A stretch of 64,000 bases of DNA from the NCBI RefSeq assembly GCF_013085465.1, contig NZ_CP049838.1, positions 7,936,001-8,000,000 on the forward strand. Direction: 5' to 3'. This document shows, piece by piece, positions 34,603-45,568 of the stretch; the first letter of the stretch is position 1, and each line of letters begins with the position of its first letter. The position numbers were made by a program, and so were the translations under genes. Below the pieces are notes generated by a model. The model saw only the letters and a list, made by a program, of their open reading frames with translations, was not told the DNA's origin and made no database searches. Source of the DNA: Streptomyces asoensis. Lineage in GTDB: Bacteria; Actinomycetota; Actinomycetes; Streptomycetales; Streptomycetaceae.

Positions 34603-35622
34603 ATGGACTTCGGACTCGTCCTACAGACCGACCCGCCGGCCTCGAAGGTCGTCGAGCTGATGAAGCGCGCCGAGGGCAACGGCTTCACGTACGGCTGGAC
34701 CTTCGACTCCGCCGTGCTCTGGCAGGAACCGTTTGTGATCTACAGCCAGATCCTGGCGAACACCAGCAGGCTGACGGTGGGCCCGATGGTGACCAACCCG
34801 GGCACCCGCACCTGGGAGGTCACCGCCTCCACCTTCGCCACCCTCAACGACATGTTCGGCAACCGCACCGTGTGCGGCATCGGCCGCGGCGACTCCGCGA
34901 TGCGCGTCGCGGGCCGTGCCCCGAACACCCTCGCCCGGATCAGTGCGGCCATGAAGGTCATCAGGGCGCTCGGCTCGGGCCAGGAGGCGGACCTCGGCGG
35001 CACGGTCGTCAAGTTCCCGTGGATCAAGGAGGACGCCCGGCTCCCCGTCTGGATGGCCGCGTACGGCCCCAAGGCGCTGAAGATGACCGGCGAGGAGGCG
35101 GACGGATTCATCCTCCAGCTCGCCGACCTCTACCTCACCGAGTACATGGTGAAGGCCGTCAAGGACGCCGCCGTCGCCGCCGGGCGTGACCCCGCAGAGG
35201 TGAAGATCTGCGTCGCCGCCCCCGCGTACGTCACCGAGGACGACTCGCCCGAGGCGCTCGCCCACGCGCGTGAGCAGTGCCGCTGGTTCGGCGGGATGGT
35301 CGGCAACCACGTCGCCGACCTGGTGTCCAAGTACGGCGAGCACTCCGCCGCCGTACCGGACGAACTCACCGACTACATCAAGTCCCGCGAGGGGTACGAC
35401 TACTCGCACCACGGGCGGGCCGACAATCCCGACACCGCGTTCGTGCCCGACGAGATCGTCGACCGGTTCTGCCTCATCGGTCCGGTCGAGAAGCACATCG
35501 AGAAGCTCCAGGCGCTCCGCGCGCTGGGCGTGGACCAGTTCGCCGTCTACGACATGCACGACGCCCAGGAGGCCACCATCGACGCCTACGGGGCACGGGT
35601 GATCCCGGCCGTCAACGGCTGA
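34603..35622 (+). CDS. LLM-class flavin/F420-dependent oxidoreductase
   Basis: A 339-residue luciferase-like TIM-barrel oxidoreductase starting MDFGLVLQTDPPASKVVELM, with GPMVTNPGTRTWEVTAST, GIGRGDSAMRVAGRAP and PVWMAAYGPKALKMTGEEAD typical of the F420-type branch. It starts 11 bases after the dihydropyrimidinase stop, with the ribosome site GGAG overlapping that stop. The tight coupling implies a step in the same pathway: either saturation of a pyrimidine ring, standing in for the missing dihydropyrimidine dehydrogenase, or oxidation of a hydantoin-like substrate. Whether it uses F420 or FMN cannot be decided here. Confidence 0.85.
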   Translation: MDFGLVLQTDPPASKVVELMKRAEGNGFTYGWTFDSAVLWQEPFVIYSQILANTSRLTVGPMVTNPGTRTWEVTASTFATLNDMFGNRTVCGIGRGDSAMRVAGRAPNTLARISAAMKVIRALGSGQEADLGGTVVKFPWIKEDARLPVWMAAYGPKALKMTGEEADGFILQLADLYLTEYMVKAVKDAAVAAGRDPAEVKICVAAPAYVTEDDSPEALAHAREQCRWFGGMVGNHVADLVSKYGEHSAAVPDELTDYIKSREGYDYSHHGRADNPDTAFVPDEIVDRFCLIGPVEKHIEKLQALRALGVDQFAVYDMHDAQEATIDAYGARVIPAVNG

Positions 35623-35634
35623 CGCACTCACGAC

Positions 35635-35665
35635 CGCCGTACGGCGCACGCACCGCCGTACGGCG
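35635..35665. repeat. Two copies of the palindrome CGCCGTACGGCG
   Basis: Perfect 12-bp palindromes at 35635-35646 and 35654-35665, 19 bases apart, directly after the LLM gene and before the transporter. They may form a terminator-like double hairpin or be binding sites for a regulator of the transporter. Confidence 0.45.
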
Positions 35666-35803
35666 TCGGAGAACCGCAAACCGCAGGAACCGCTCGACTC
35701 CCCATCCCCCCACTCCAGTTCTCCCCTCCTCCGACGTCCCGGGGGAGGGGGCCGGAGCCCGCACGGCCTTTCCGGATCCGCCCCTCGTTTGATTGGCCTG
35801 CCC

Positions 35804-37342
<1,539 letters not shown>

Positions 37343-37354
37343 CGTGTGGTGCGA

Positions 37355-37392
37355 GAACGGCCGGAAGAGCGACTGGGCTCTTCCGGCCGTTC
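37355..37392. terminator. Bidirectional terminator, 16-bp perfect stem
   Basis: GAACGGCCGGAAGAGC (37355-37370) and GCTCTTCCGGCCGTTC (37377-37392) pair perfectly around a six-base loop. It lies between convergent genes, the NCS1 transporter and the DUF3558-like gene. Confidence 0.85.
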
Positions 37393-37427
37393 CGTGTCAC
37401 GGTCCGTGCGGTGCGCGGCGGGAGCGC

Positions 37428-38096
37428 TCAGCTCTTCTGGCCGTTCAACAGGGCGGCCACCACTTCCTTCGCGGCCTTGATCGCACCCTTGTTGATCTCG
37501 TCGGTGCTGGGCGCCTTCTTCGTCTCGAAGTCGCTGCCGTTGTAGTTGACGACCACCAGCGCGTTGGACACCCGGGCGATGACGACGCCCTCGCGGGTCT
37601 GCTGCTTGTCCTCGGTCGTGAGGTTCACCACCGAATAGGCCTCGTTGCCGAGCCCCGGGACCGCCCCGCCGCCGCTCTTCTCGCCGGTCCGCTCCTTGTA
37701 CGACGTCTGTGCCGCGTCGTCCGACTCCGTGATCTCGAAGGAGACGTCGAGCCACCGGTAGTCGTATCCCTTGAGCGCGTTCCAGGAGCAGGTGCGGCGC
37801 AGATCGGTGTCCGTGGAGGGGATCTCCTTGCCCGCCGTCTTGGCGCCCGGCACGAGTGCGGTGACCGTCTTCGCGGCGACGCTGGTGCACGGGGCGGGCG
37901 CGGCGGCGTACGTCTTGGACACGGCCGTGGAGGAGGGGCCGGACGCCTTCTCGGACTGGGTCTTCTGCGTGTCCTTGGCCGCGGTGTCCTGCTTTTCCGT
38001 GAGCGGGCCGGACGACATCGCCCAGCCCGCGCAGGCGAGCACGACCACGGGGGTCAGGCGCGCGGTGAGGGCGAGCGGCAGTGGGAGTGAGCGCAC
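37428..38096 (-). CDS. DUF3558-like secreted lipoprotein
   Basis: A 222-residue exported protein. The N-terminus (LPLPLALTARLTPVVVLAC) is a signal peptide ending in VLAC, an acceptable lipobox, so it is probably anchored to the outer face of the membrane. A Ser/Thr/Lys-rich spacer follows. The folded domain has paired cysteines (PAPCTSVAAKTVTAL, RRTCSWNAL) and GLGNEAYSVV, the pattern of actinobacterial DUF3558 proteins. Function is unknown. The GTG at 38096 puts the basic residues just ahead of the hydrophobic core; the longer frame to 38252 is not signal-like. It is convergent with the NCS1 transporter gene. Confidence 0.75.
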   Translation of the reverse strand: MRSLPLPLALTARLTPVVVLACAGWAMSSGPLTEKQDTAAKDTQKTQSEKASGPSSTAVSKTYAAAPAPCTSVAAKTVTALVPGAKTAGKEIPSTDTDLRRTCSWNALKGYDYRWLDVSFEITESDDAAQTSYKERTGEKSGGGAVPGLGNEAYSVVNLTTEDKQQTREGVVIARVSNALVVVNYNGSDFETKKAPSTDEINKGAIKAAKEVVAALLNGQKS

Positions 38097-38438
38097 GGCG
38101 CACTTTCGTGGGGGACGGTGCGGACGGGGTCCGCAGTGCGGACAGTGGACGCCAGTGTCACACGACTCCCTGTGGGGCGGAAGTGTGAACTCGCTCCGTG
38201 GCTGTGCGGTGACGAAGGGGCCCGGCCCAACCGGGACATCACGGCTCTTCATGCGACATCTTCACGAGGCGCCTTCGTGCGAAGCCTGCATGCGCCACCT
38301 TTGTGCGACGCCCTTGTACAGCGTCCTCGTACGGCGTCCTCACGCGGCTTCCTCAGGGGTCATGGGACGACGGTGTGGGTGCGCGGCGGGTGGGTGCGTA
38401 CGATCCCGGGAGCGGCCGCAGCGCAGTGAGGAGCCCCC
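38097..38438. other. 342-base intergenic region with degenerate repeats
   Basis: No gene is seen. From about 38245 to 38345 the sequence consists of loosely repeated blocks built on GCGACGCC, CTTGTACAGC, GCGTCCTCGTACG and GCGTCCTCACGCG, with many TGCG and TTC steps. The region must contain the divergent promoters of the lipoprotein gene (minus) and the second gamma-glutamyltransferase gene (plus), but I cannot place them with confidence. Confidence 0.5.
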
Positions 38439-40265
38439 GTGTTCACCACCCGCCCCACCCTCCAGGGCACCTTCGGCATGGTGTCGTCCACGCACTGGCT
38501 GGCCTCGCAGTCGGCGATGGCCGTCCTCGAGGGCGGCGGCAACGCCTACGACGCGGCCGTGGCCGGCGCCTTCGTGCTGCACGTCGTCGAACCGCATCTC
38601 AACGGGCCCGCGGGCGAGGTCCCCATCCTGCTCGCCCCGGCCGGCGGCGAGGTGCGCGTGCTGTGCGGGCAGGGAGTGGCGCCGGCGGGCGCGACGGTCG
38701 CCCACTACCGGGCTCTCGGCCTGGACCTCGTGCCCGGCACCGGCCCGCTGGCCGCGGCCGTGCCCGGCGCGTTCGACGCCTGGATGCTCCTCCTGCGCGA
38801 CCACGGCACCAAGTCCCTCGACGAGGTACTGAAGTACGCCATCGGCTACGCCGAACACGGGCACGCTCCCGTGGAGAACGTCGGCGCGACCGTGGAGACC
38901 GTACGGGAACTGTTCGAGACGGAGTGGACCTCGTCGGCGGAGGTGTACCTGCCGGGCGGGAAGCCGCCGCGCCCCGGCGCACTGCTGCGCAACCCCGCCC
39001 TCGCCGCCACCTGGAGGCGACTGCTCGCCGAGACCGAGGGGGCGGGCGACCGGGAGGCGCGGATCGAGGCCGCGCGAGAGGTGTGGCGGACCGGGTTCGT
39101 CGCCGAGGCCCTCGTCCGGCAGGCCGCCCGGCCCACCCTGGACACCAGCGGGGAGCGCCGCACCGGCACGCTCACGGCCGCCGATCTCGCCGCCTGGTCC
39201 GCGTCCTACGAGGAGCCGGCGACGTACGACTGGAACGGCTGGACGGTGTGCAAGGCCGGCCCCTGGAGCCAGGGCCCGGCCCTCCTCCAGCAGCTCGCCC
39301 TGCTGCCGCCCGAGCTGCCCGCGTACGGCTCCGCCGACTACGTCCATCTCCTGGTCGAGGGCTGCAAGCTCGCCATGGCCGACCGCGAGGCCTGGTACGG
39401 CGACGCGGCCGAGGTCCCGCTGGGCGAGCTGCTCGACGCCGGCTACAACGCGGACCGGCGGCGGCTGATCGGCGACAAGGCGTCGTACGAGCTGCGGCCC
39501 GGCAGCCCCGGCGGGCGCGCCCCGCGGCTGAGCGCGCACGCGTACGTGGTCGCCACCGACGACCCCGCCTTCAACCCCATGGGCGCCGGCGAGCCGACGG
39601 TCGCCAGGAGCACCACGTCCCCCGTGCCGGGCGAACCGGAGGTCGGTGCGGAGGGCGCCACCCGGGGGGACACCTGCCACCTCGACGTCGTCGACCGCTG
39701 GGGCAACATGGTCGCCGCCACGCCCAGCGGCGGCTGGCTACAGTCCAACCCGGTCGTCCCCGAGCTGGGCTTCCCGCTCGGCACCCGGCTCCAGATGACC
39801 TGGCTGGAGGAGGGCCTGCCGAACTCGCTGACGCCCGGCCGCCGCCCCCGCACCACCCTCACCCCCTCGATCGCGCTGCGCGACGGGGTGCCGGTGCTGG
39901 CGTTCGGCACACCCGGCGGCGACCAGCAGGACCAGTGGCAGCTGCACTTCCTGCTGGCCGTCGCACTGCGCGCGCGGGTGCGCGGCGGTCTGGACCTCCA
40001 GGGCGCGATCGACGCCCCGAACTGGCACAACGACGCCTTCCCCGGATCCTTCTACCCGCGCGGTATGCGGCCGGGCAGCGTCACCGTGGAGTCCCGGATG
40101 CCGGCCGGGGTGGTGGAGGAGCTGCGGCGACGCGGCCATGACGTGACCCTCGGCGACTCGTGGTCCGAGGGCCGGCTGTGCGCGGTCGCCCGCGACCCGG
40201 AGACCGGGATCCTGCTCGCGGCCGCGAACCCGCGCGGAATGCAGGGATACGCGGTGGGTCGCTGA
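38439..40265 (+). CDS. Gamma-glutamyltransferase-family protein, non-exported
   Basis: A 608-residue Ntn-hydrolase homolog without a signal peptide; the mature fold begins immediately (GMVSSTHWLASQSAMAVLEG, GGNAYDAAVAGAF). The processing site is RGDTCHLDVVD, with Thr412 as predicted nucleophile, and GTPGGDQQDQWQLHFLLAV near the C-terminus forms the active-site loop. This branch of the family is cytosolic and its substrates are poorly defined; some members act on gamma-glutamyl or acyl amides other than glutathione. The GTG at 38439 follows GTGAGGAG. It differs clearly from the exported copy at 20761. Confidence 0.9.
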   Translation: MFTTRPTLQGTFGMVSSTHWLASQSAMAVLEGGGNAYDAAVAGAFVLHVVEPHLNGPAGEVPILLAPAGGEVRVLCGQGVAPAGATVAHYRALGLDLVPGTGPLAAAVPGAFDAWMLLLRDHGTKSLDEVLKYAIGYAEHGHAPVENVGATVETVRELFETEWTSSAEVYLPGGKPPRPGALLRNPALAATWRRLLAETEGAGDREARIEAAREVWRTGFVAEALVRQAARPTLDTSGERRTGTLTAADLAAWSASYEEPATYDWNGWTVCKAGPWSQGPALLQQLALLPPELPAYGSADYVHLLVEGCKLAMADREAWYGDAAEVPLGELLDAGYNADRRRLIGDKASYELRPGSPGGRAPRLSAHAYVVATDDPAFNPMGAGEPTVARSTTSPVPGEPEVGAEGATRGDTCHLDVVDRWGNMVAATPSGGWLQSNPVVPELGFPLGTRLQMTWLEEGLPNSLTPGRRPRTTLTPSIALRDGVPVLAFGTPGGDQQDQWQLHFLLAVALRARVRGGLDLQGAIDAPNWHNDAFPGSFYPRGMRPGSVTVESRMPAGVVEELRRRGHDVTLGDSWSEGRLCAVARDPETGILLAAANPRGMQGYAVGR

Positions 40266-40306
40266 CGCGGGTGAGCGGAGGGTCGCTGACGCGGGTGAGC
40301 GGAGGG
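40259..40306 (+). repeat. Perfect 24-bp tandem duplication spanning the gamma-glutamyltransferase stop codon
   Basis: The unit TCGCTGACGCGGGTGAGCGG (plus AGGG) is present twice without any change. The first copy contains the TGA stop at 40263-40265. Sequence identity points to a very recent duplication that leaves the protein unchanged. Confidence 0.8.
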
Positions 40307-40390
40307 GCGCGTTCCTGTTCTTCATCCCGATTCCACCCGTGATGCACCGGGCGGGTGGGGATTGTCAGTGGGGCGTGCTCTCATGGAGGC

Positions 40391-41242
40391 ATGATCGAAG
40401 ACACGGAAACCATCGACGAGTTTCTCGCCCGCCACTCGGCCGACGTGGAGGAGGCGGTCCGCAAGGCCGCCGCGGCCGAGATCATGCCCCGCTTCAGGCA
40501 GCTCGGCGCGCACGAGGTCGACCAGAAGAACGGCCCCCACGACCTGGTGACGGACGCCGACCGCAATGCGGAGCTGTACCTCACACAGGCCCTCGCCGCC
40601 CTCCTGCCAGGCTCGGTCGTCGTCGGCGAGGAGGCCGTGCACGCCAACCCGGCCACCTACGAGGCGATACAGGGCGACGCGCCGGTCTGGATCGTCGACC
40701 CCGTCGACGGAACACGGCAGTTCGTGCACGGCGACGACGGCTTCTGCACCCTGGTCGCGCTCGTCCGGCACGGTGTCCTGCTCGCCTCCTGGACCTACGC
40801 TCCGGCCCGCGACCAGCTGGCCACGGCCGTCCGGGGCGGCGGCGCCTTCCTGGACGGCGAGCGACTGTTCGCCGGCCCGCCCGAGCCGGGCCGCGACCTG
40901 AGGGTGGCCACCTCCCACCCCGACTACACGACCGACGAGCAGAAGCGTGCCCTGCTGGGGCTGTGGACGGACGGGGTCGCACCGCGCGCGTGCGGATCGG
41001 CCGGACTCGAGTATCTCGCCATAGCCCGGGGCGAGTTGGACGCCACGGCGTTCTCCTGGGAGGCGGCCTGGGACCACGCGGCCGGGCTGCTGCTGGTCGA
41101 GGAGGCGGGCGGCGCCCATCTCACCCTCGACGGCGGACCGTTCCGTGTCACGGGCGGCAACTCCCTGCCCTTCACGGCGGCCCGGGACGCGGCGACGGCC
41201 CGACGCGTGGCGGCACTGCTGTCGGGCGCCGGGCCCCGGTAG
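40391..41242 (+). CDS. Inositol monophosphatase-family phosphatase (HisN/IMPase-like)
   Basis: A 283-residue Mg2+-dependent phosphatase. The metal-binding signatures are present: [20 protein letters not shown] and the C-terminal [15 protein letters not shown]. The family includes inositol monophosphatase, the actinobacterial histidinol-phosphatase HisN and related sugar phosphatases; HFD-type details that would separate them are not decisive here. The ATG at 40391 follows GGAGG closely. Expression appears independent, 125 bases after the gamma-glutamyltransferase. Confidence 0.9.
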   Translation: MIEDTETIDEFLARHSADVEEAVRKAAAAEIMPRFRQLGAHEVDQKNGPHDLVTDADRNAELYLTQALAALLPGSVVVGEEAVHANPATYEAIQGDAPVWIVDPVDGTRQFVHGDDGFCTLVALVRHGVLLASWTYAPARDQLATAVRGGGAFLDGERLFAGPPEPGRDLRVATSHPDYTTDEQKRALLGLWTDGVAPRACGSAGLEYLAIARGELDATAFSWEAAWDHAAGLLLVEEAGGAHLTLDGGPFRVTGGNSLPFTAARDAATARRVAALLSGAGPR

Positions 41243-41522
41243 AGCCGAGGGCGGCCCGGGGAGGTTCCGGTGCCGGGAATTCGACGGGACCGCAGCCACT
41301 CCGGCCGGGCACGAGCGAGGCACTGCCGCGTCGAGAGACCCTGGGCCGCGTCCGGCCGCATACGCGGAGAAGCCTCCGGCGGACGCCCTCCGAGGGCGGT
41401 TCGGTCGAGCCATTCGGGGATGTTTCGGGGGCCCCGCGCCGCAGGTGTTGTCGTACCCCCGGCATATCCTGACTGTGGGGGCCACCGGTCTACGGAGGTC
41501 ACCGGCTGACGAAGGGGTCGAA

Positions 41523-42944
41523 GTGCCGTCGATGCTCGATGCGGTCGTGGTGGGAGCGGGGCCCAACGGGCTGACCGCGGCGGTGGAGCTGGCCAGGCGC
41601 GGCTTCTCCGTGGCGATCTTCGAGGCGCGGGACACCGTGGGCGGAGGAGCCCGCACCGAGGAACTCACCCTGCCGGGCTTCCACCACGACCCGTGCTCCG
41701 CCGCGCACCCCCTCGGGATCAACTCACCCGCGTTCCGCGCGCTGCCCCTGGAGCGCTACGGCCTGGAGTGGCTGCACGCCGAGTTGCCCATGGCCCATCC
41801 CTTCCCCGACGGCAGTGCCGCGGTGCTGTCGAGGTCGGTCGCCGAGACGGCCGCCTCCTTCGGGCCGCGTGACGCGGGCACGTACCGCCGGCTGGTCGAG
41901 CCCTTCCTGCCCAAGTGGGACACCCTGGCCCGCGACTTCATGTCACTGCCGCTGACCGCGCTCCCGCGCGACCCGGTCACCCTGGCCCGTTTCGGCCTGG
42001 TCGGCCTGCCTCCGTCCAGCTGGCTCACCCGCCGCTTCCGCGACGAGCGGGCCAAGACCCTCTTCGCAGGACTCGTCGGGCATGTCATGGCCCCGCTGAG
42101 CGGCTTCGCCACCGGCGCCATCGGTCTGGTCTTCGCCCTCGCCGCGCACGCCCGCGGCTGGCCGGTGGCCCGCGGTGGCTCCCAGTCCATCTCGGACGCC
42201 CTCGCCGCCTACCTCAAGGACCTCGGCGGCAGCATCCACACCGACTACGAGGTCAAGCGCCTCGACGACCTGCCCCCGGCCCGGGCCTATGTCTTCGACA
42301 CCTCACCCACCGCGCTCGGCCGCATCGCCGGCTTCGGCAACTACTACGAGGGATACCGGTACGGACCCGGCGTCTTCAAGATCGACTACGCGCTCGACGG
42401 TCCGGTCCCGTGGACCGCGAAGGAGGCCCGCGCCGCCGGCACCGTGCAGATCGGCGCGGACAGCGCGGAGATCGGCGCCGCCCTCAGAGCGGTCTCCCGG
42501 GAGGGCCGGGCACCCGACCGGCCCTTCATGATCACGGTGCAGCCCGGCGTCGTCGATCCCAGCCGCGCCCCGGCGGGCCGGCACGTCTTCTGGGCGTACG
42601 GCCATGTGCCCAGCGGCTGGACGGGCGACCTCACCGACGCCATGGAACGCCAACTGGAGCGCTTCGCCCCGGGGTTCCGCGACCGGGTTCTCGCGCGGGC
42701 GAGCGCGGGCCCCGCCGAACTCGCCGCCCGCAACGCCAACTACGTGGGCGGGGACATCGCCTCCGGAGCGGTCTCCGGGCTCCAGATCCTGCTGCGGCCC
42801 AAGCTGACGCCGTTCCCGTACGCCACTCCGCACCCGGCCGTCTTCATCTGCTCGTCGGCCACTCCGCCCGGCCCGGGCGTGCACGGGATGTCGGGCCACA
42901 ACGCGGCGAAGGCCGTATGGCGGAGGCTGCGGCAACAAAGGTGA
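41523..42944 (+). CDS. FAD-dependent phytoene-desaturase-like oxidoreductase
   Basis: A 473-residue flavoprotein. The N-terminal dinucleotide-binding fold is [20 protein letters not shown], followed by [20 protein letters not shown]; the C-terminal FAD-binding motif lies in [20 protein letters not shown]. The overall plan is that of the CrtI/PYROXD2 group, soluble amine-oxidase-like enzymes that desaturate or oxidise lipophilic or pyridine compounds. The substrate is unknown, and no carotenoid genes are nearby. The GTG at 41523 is preceded five bases earlier by AAGGGG; an ATG three codons later is possible. About 280 bases upstream carry no other gene. Confidence 0.88.
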   Translation: MPSMLDAVVVGAGPNGLTAAVELARRGFSVAIFEARDTVGGGARTEELTLPGFHHDPCSAAHPLGINSPAFRALPLERYGLEWLHAELPMAHPFPDGSAAVLSRSVAETAASFGPRDAGTYRRLVEPFLPKWDTLARDFMSLPLTALPRDPVTLARFGLVGLPPSSWLTRRFRDERAKTLFAGLVGHVMAPLSGFATGAIGLVFALAAHARGWPVARGGSQSISDALAAYLKDLGGSIHTDYEVKRLDDLPPARAYVFDTSPTALGRIAGFGNYYEGYRYGPGVFKIDYALDGPVPWTAKEARAAGTVQIGADSAEIGAALRAVSREGRAPDRPFMITVQPGVVDPSRAPAGRHVFWAYGHVPSGWTGDLTDAMERQLERFAPGFRDRVLARASAGPAELAARNANYVGGDIASGAVSGLQILLRPKLTPFPYATPHPAVFICSSATPPGPGVHGMSGHNAAKAVWRRLRQQR

Positions 42945-42979
42945 CCGGCCGTCCGGTCCCGGTTGGTATACACGCAGGC

Positions 42980-43489
42980 ATGACCACGATCACGCTCGTC
43001 CAGGGCGACATCACCCGGCAGTCCGTGGACGCCATCGTCAACGCGGCCAACTCCTCACTGCTCGGCGGCGGCGGAGTCGACGGCGCCATCCACCGCCGGG
43101 GCGGCCCCGAGATCCTCGCCGACTGCCGTCGGCTGCGCGCCTCCCGGTACGGCAAGGGCCTGCCCACCGGCCGGGCGGTCGCCACGACCGCGGGTGAGCT
43201 GGACGCGCGCTGGGTGATCCACACCGTGGGTCCCGTGTACAGCACGACCGAGGACCGGTCGGAGCCGCTGGCCTCGTGTTACCGGGAATCGCTGCGGGTC
43301 GCGGACGAGCTCGGCGCCCTTTCCGTCGCGTTCCCGGCGGTCTCCGCGGGCATCTACGGCTGGCCGATGGACGACGCCGCCCGGATCGCCGTGGAGACGG
43401 TCCGGGCCACGCAGACGAACGTCCAGGAGGTCAGGTTCGTCCTCTTCGACGAGCGGGCCTACGAGGCGTTCGCCCGGCAGGTCGGGTGA
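42980..43489 (+). CDS. Macro-domain ADP-ribose hydrolase (O-acetyl-ADP-ribose deacetylase type)
   Basis: A 169-residue macro domain. ADP-ribose-binding signatures are complete: GDITRQSVDAIVNAANSSLL, GGGGVDGAIHRRGG and the phosphate loop AFPAVSAGIYGWP. This MacroD/YmdB class removes ADP-ribose from proteins or nucleic acids and deacetylates O-acetyl-ADP-ribose. The ATG is seven bases behind a TATACA hexamer, hinting at a leaderless message, but the last base is not the preferred T. It lies 35 bases after the flavoprotein gene and is convergent with the M1 peptidase gene. Confidence 0.93.
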   Translation: MTTITLVQGDITRQSVDAIVNAANSSLLGGGGVDGAIHRRGGPEILADCRRLRASRYGKGLPTGRAVATTAGELDARWVIHTVGPVYSTTEDRSEPLASCYRESLRVADELGALSVAFPAVSAGIYGWPMDDAARIAVETVRATQTNVQEVRFVLFDERAYEAFARQVG

Positions 43490-43524
43490 CGGTCCCGGCC
43501 CGTCCGCCCCGCGCTCGACCGAGT

Positions 43525-43566
43525 CGGCTCCGCGGGTGACGCCGGACGGCGTCACCCGCGGAGCCG
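43525..43566. terminator. Bidirectional terminator, 19-bp perfect stem
   Basis: The arms CGGCTCCGCGGGTGACGCC (43525-43543) and GGCGTCACCCGCGGAGCCG (43548-43566) pair perfectly around a GGAC tetraloop, between the convergent macro-domain and M1 peptidase genes. Confidence 0.9.
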
Positions 43567-43588
43567 GTGGACGGTGCCGGGGGCCGGA

Positions 43589-45568
43589 TCAGCCCTCGAT
43601 GCGGTGGGTGGTCCAGAACGACGTCAGATCCGTGGTCGTGGCGGCCTGGGCGGCAGCCTTGAACTCGGCCGTGGTCGAGACGCCGTACCAGTGCGAAGTG
43701 GCGTAGTCCTTCAGCAGCTTGGTCATCGCGGTTTCGCCGATGAGTCGCCGCAGGTCGTGCAGGGCGCACTTGCCGTAGCCGTAGACGACGGTGGAGTACC
43801 GGGAGGAGTGGGTGTCCCAGTAGGCCATCGAGTTGGTGATCTTCTCCGCCGACGAGGCCCACGAGACGCTGCTCCAGCAGCTGGTGCCCGTCTTGCCCAG
43901 CGCCAGGTCGGTGGCGTAGTCGGTGAAGGACTCGTCCAGCCAGGGGCTGTTGTACTCGTCGTCGCCGACGATCCCGTACCACCACTGGTGGCCGATCTCA
44001 TGGGTCAGGGCCGTCGTGCTGACCAGGTCGAGGACGAAGCCGGGGTACTCCATGCCGCCGAACCAGAAGTTGTTGTCGATGACCGCGTCCAACTCGCCGT
44101 ACGGGTAGGCGCCGAAGCGGGAGGAGTGGGCGTCCACGGCGGTCTTGGCGGTGGTGAGCATCGACTGGGCGTTGGCCGAGCTGATGCCGGTGACGGAGTA
44201 GACGTTGATCGGGGTCCCTGCGGTCGAGGTGCCGGAGATCTTGCTGAACGGGCCGGCCGCCCACGCGAAGTCACGGACCTTGGTGGCGGTGGCCGTGGTG
44301 ACGGTGCGGCCGCTGGTACCGGCGGCGTCGACCGAGGCGCCGGTGGCCGGCACCAGGAGGGTGGTCGGATGGTCGAGGGTCACCTTGAAGTCCGCGGCCA
44401 GCGAGTAGAACGACTCGCCGTTGTTCGTGTACGGGTCCAGGTGCCAGCCCGCGCCGTCCTTCACCGCCAGCAGGGGCAGCGCGTTGCCGATGAAGCTGAA
44501 CGCCCCGTCGTAGCCGAACCGGTCGGCGCCGCTGGGCACGGTGATGCCCAGGTCGAAGCCGATCGTGGCGCTCTGCCCCTGGGTCAGGGGACTGGCGAGC
44601 GTGATCTGGAGGGCCGTGCAGCCCACCGACAGGGCGCCCGCGGTGCCACCGGTGACGTTGCTTACCGCGATCGGCATCGATGTGCAGGTGCCGTGGTAGT
44701 TGTCCCAGAGCCGCAGGTACACCTCGCCGAGCGCGGTCGCGGAGGCGTTGGTGAAGGTCGCGCTCTCGTGACCGGTCCAGACCGTGCCGGCCGTGTTGCT
44801 GCTCAGACTGACGGTGTACGACGGTGCCGCCGGGGTGCGCGTGGAGTCGGCGGGCGGAGCGGTGTCGCCGGAGGTGTTGAGCGCGAGGTCGTCGAGGACG
44901 AAGCTCGACTGGAGGCTGGAGTCCTCGGTGCCGGTGAAGGCGAGGCTCACGGTCTGGCCCGCGAACGCCGACACGTCGAACGACTTCTGGACGTAGCCGG
45001 TGTTCTTGTCGAGGTTCGAGTACGTGGCCAGTGTCGTCGTGCCGATCTTGGCCGTCAGCTTGTCGTACGCGGTGGACGAGGTCGTCTCGGCCGTGTCGAT
45101 GTGCAGCCAGAACGTGAGGGTGGCTGCGGCGCACCCGGACGGGATCGTGACGCTCTGCGAAAGCGTGTCGGTGTGGGTGCTGCCCACGCCGTCCAGCCAG
45201 GCGAACGCGGTGCCGCCGTGGGCGCTCTGCCCGGTACGGCTGGTGATCACACTGGTCGAGGACTGGGTCCACGGCGAGACGCCGCTCTCGAAGCCACCGT
45301 TGGTGATCACCTGGGCCGGGGTGCAGGCGTCGGCCGCGGCAGCCGCGTTCGCGGGCGTGACAGCCGCGCTCCCGGGTGCGGTGACGCTCGTGGCGGCGAT
45401 CGAGTCCGGTGCGGCGGCTGCCGCGGGGGTGGCGGTCCCGGGCGCGGCCGCGACCGAGACGGTCCGCTCCGGTGTGGCTGCCGCGGGCGTGGCGGGGAGC
45501 GAGACGGCGGCCAGCGCGGCGAGGGTGAGTGCGCTCGCGGCGACGGCCTTGCGGGGGGTGGGTCTCAC
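43589..45568 (-). CDS. Secreted M1-family metallopeptidase with N-terminal binding-type domain
   Basis: A 659-residue exported zinc peptidase. The Sec signal (AVAASALTLAALAAVSLPA, TPAAA) is followed by an Ala/Thr-rich spacer. A jelly-roll domain of about 150 residues comes next (ITNGGFESGVSPWTQSS to SSFVLDDLALN), of the type that binds carbohydrate or protein. The peptidase has H523-E-I-G-H527 in LTHEIGHQWWYG, Glu546 in WLDESFTDY, and GGMEYPG in place of the usual GAMEN. The altered exopeptidase motif suggests unusual N-terminal specificity. The GTG at 45568 is preceded by AAAGGAG. It is divergent from a membrane-protein gene. Confidence 0.9.
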   Translation of the reverse strand: MRPTPRKAVAASALTLAALAAVSLPATPAAATPERTVSVAAAPGTATPAAAAAPDSIAATSVTAPGSAAVTPANAAAAADACTPAQVITNGGFESGVSPWTQSSTSVITSRTGQSAHGGTAFAWLDGVGSTHTDTLSQSVTIPSGCAAATLTFWLHIDTAETTSSTAYDKLTAKIGTTTLATYSNLDKNTGYVQKSFDVSAFAGQTVSLAFTGTEDSSLQSSFVLDDLALNTSGDTAPPADSTRTPAAPSYTVSLSSNTAGTVWTGHESATFTNASATALGEVYLRLWDNYHGTCTSMPIAVSNVTGGTAGALSVGCTALQITLASPLTQGQSATIGFDLGITVPSGADRFGYDGAFSFIGNALPLLAVKDGAGWHLDPYTNNGESFYSLAADFKVTLDHPTTLLVPATGASVDAAGTSGRTVTTATATKVRDFAWAAGPFSKISGTSTAGTPINVYSVTGISSANAQSMLTTAKTAVDAHSSRFGAYPYGELDAVIDNNFWFGGMEYPGFVLDLVSTTALTHEIGHQWWYGIVGDDEYNSPWLDESFTDYATDLALGKTGTSCWSSVSWASSAEKITNSMAYWDTHSSRYSTVVYGYGKCALHDLRRLIGETAMTKLLKDYATSHWYGVSTTAEFKAAAQAATTTDLTSFWTTHRIEG

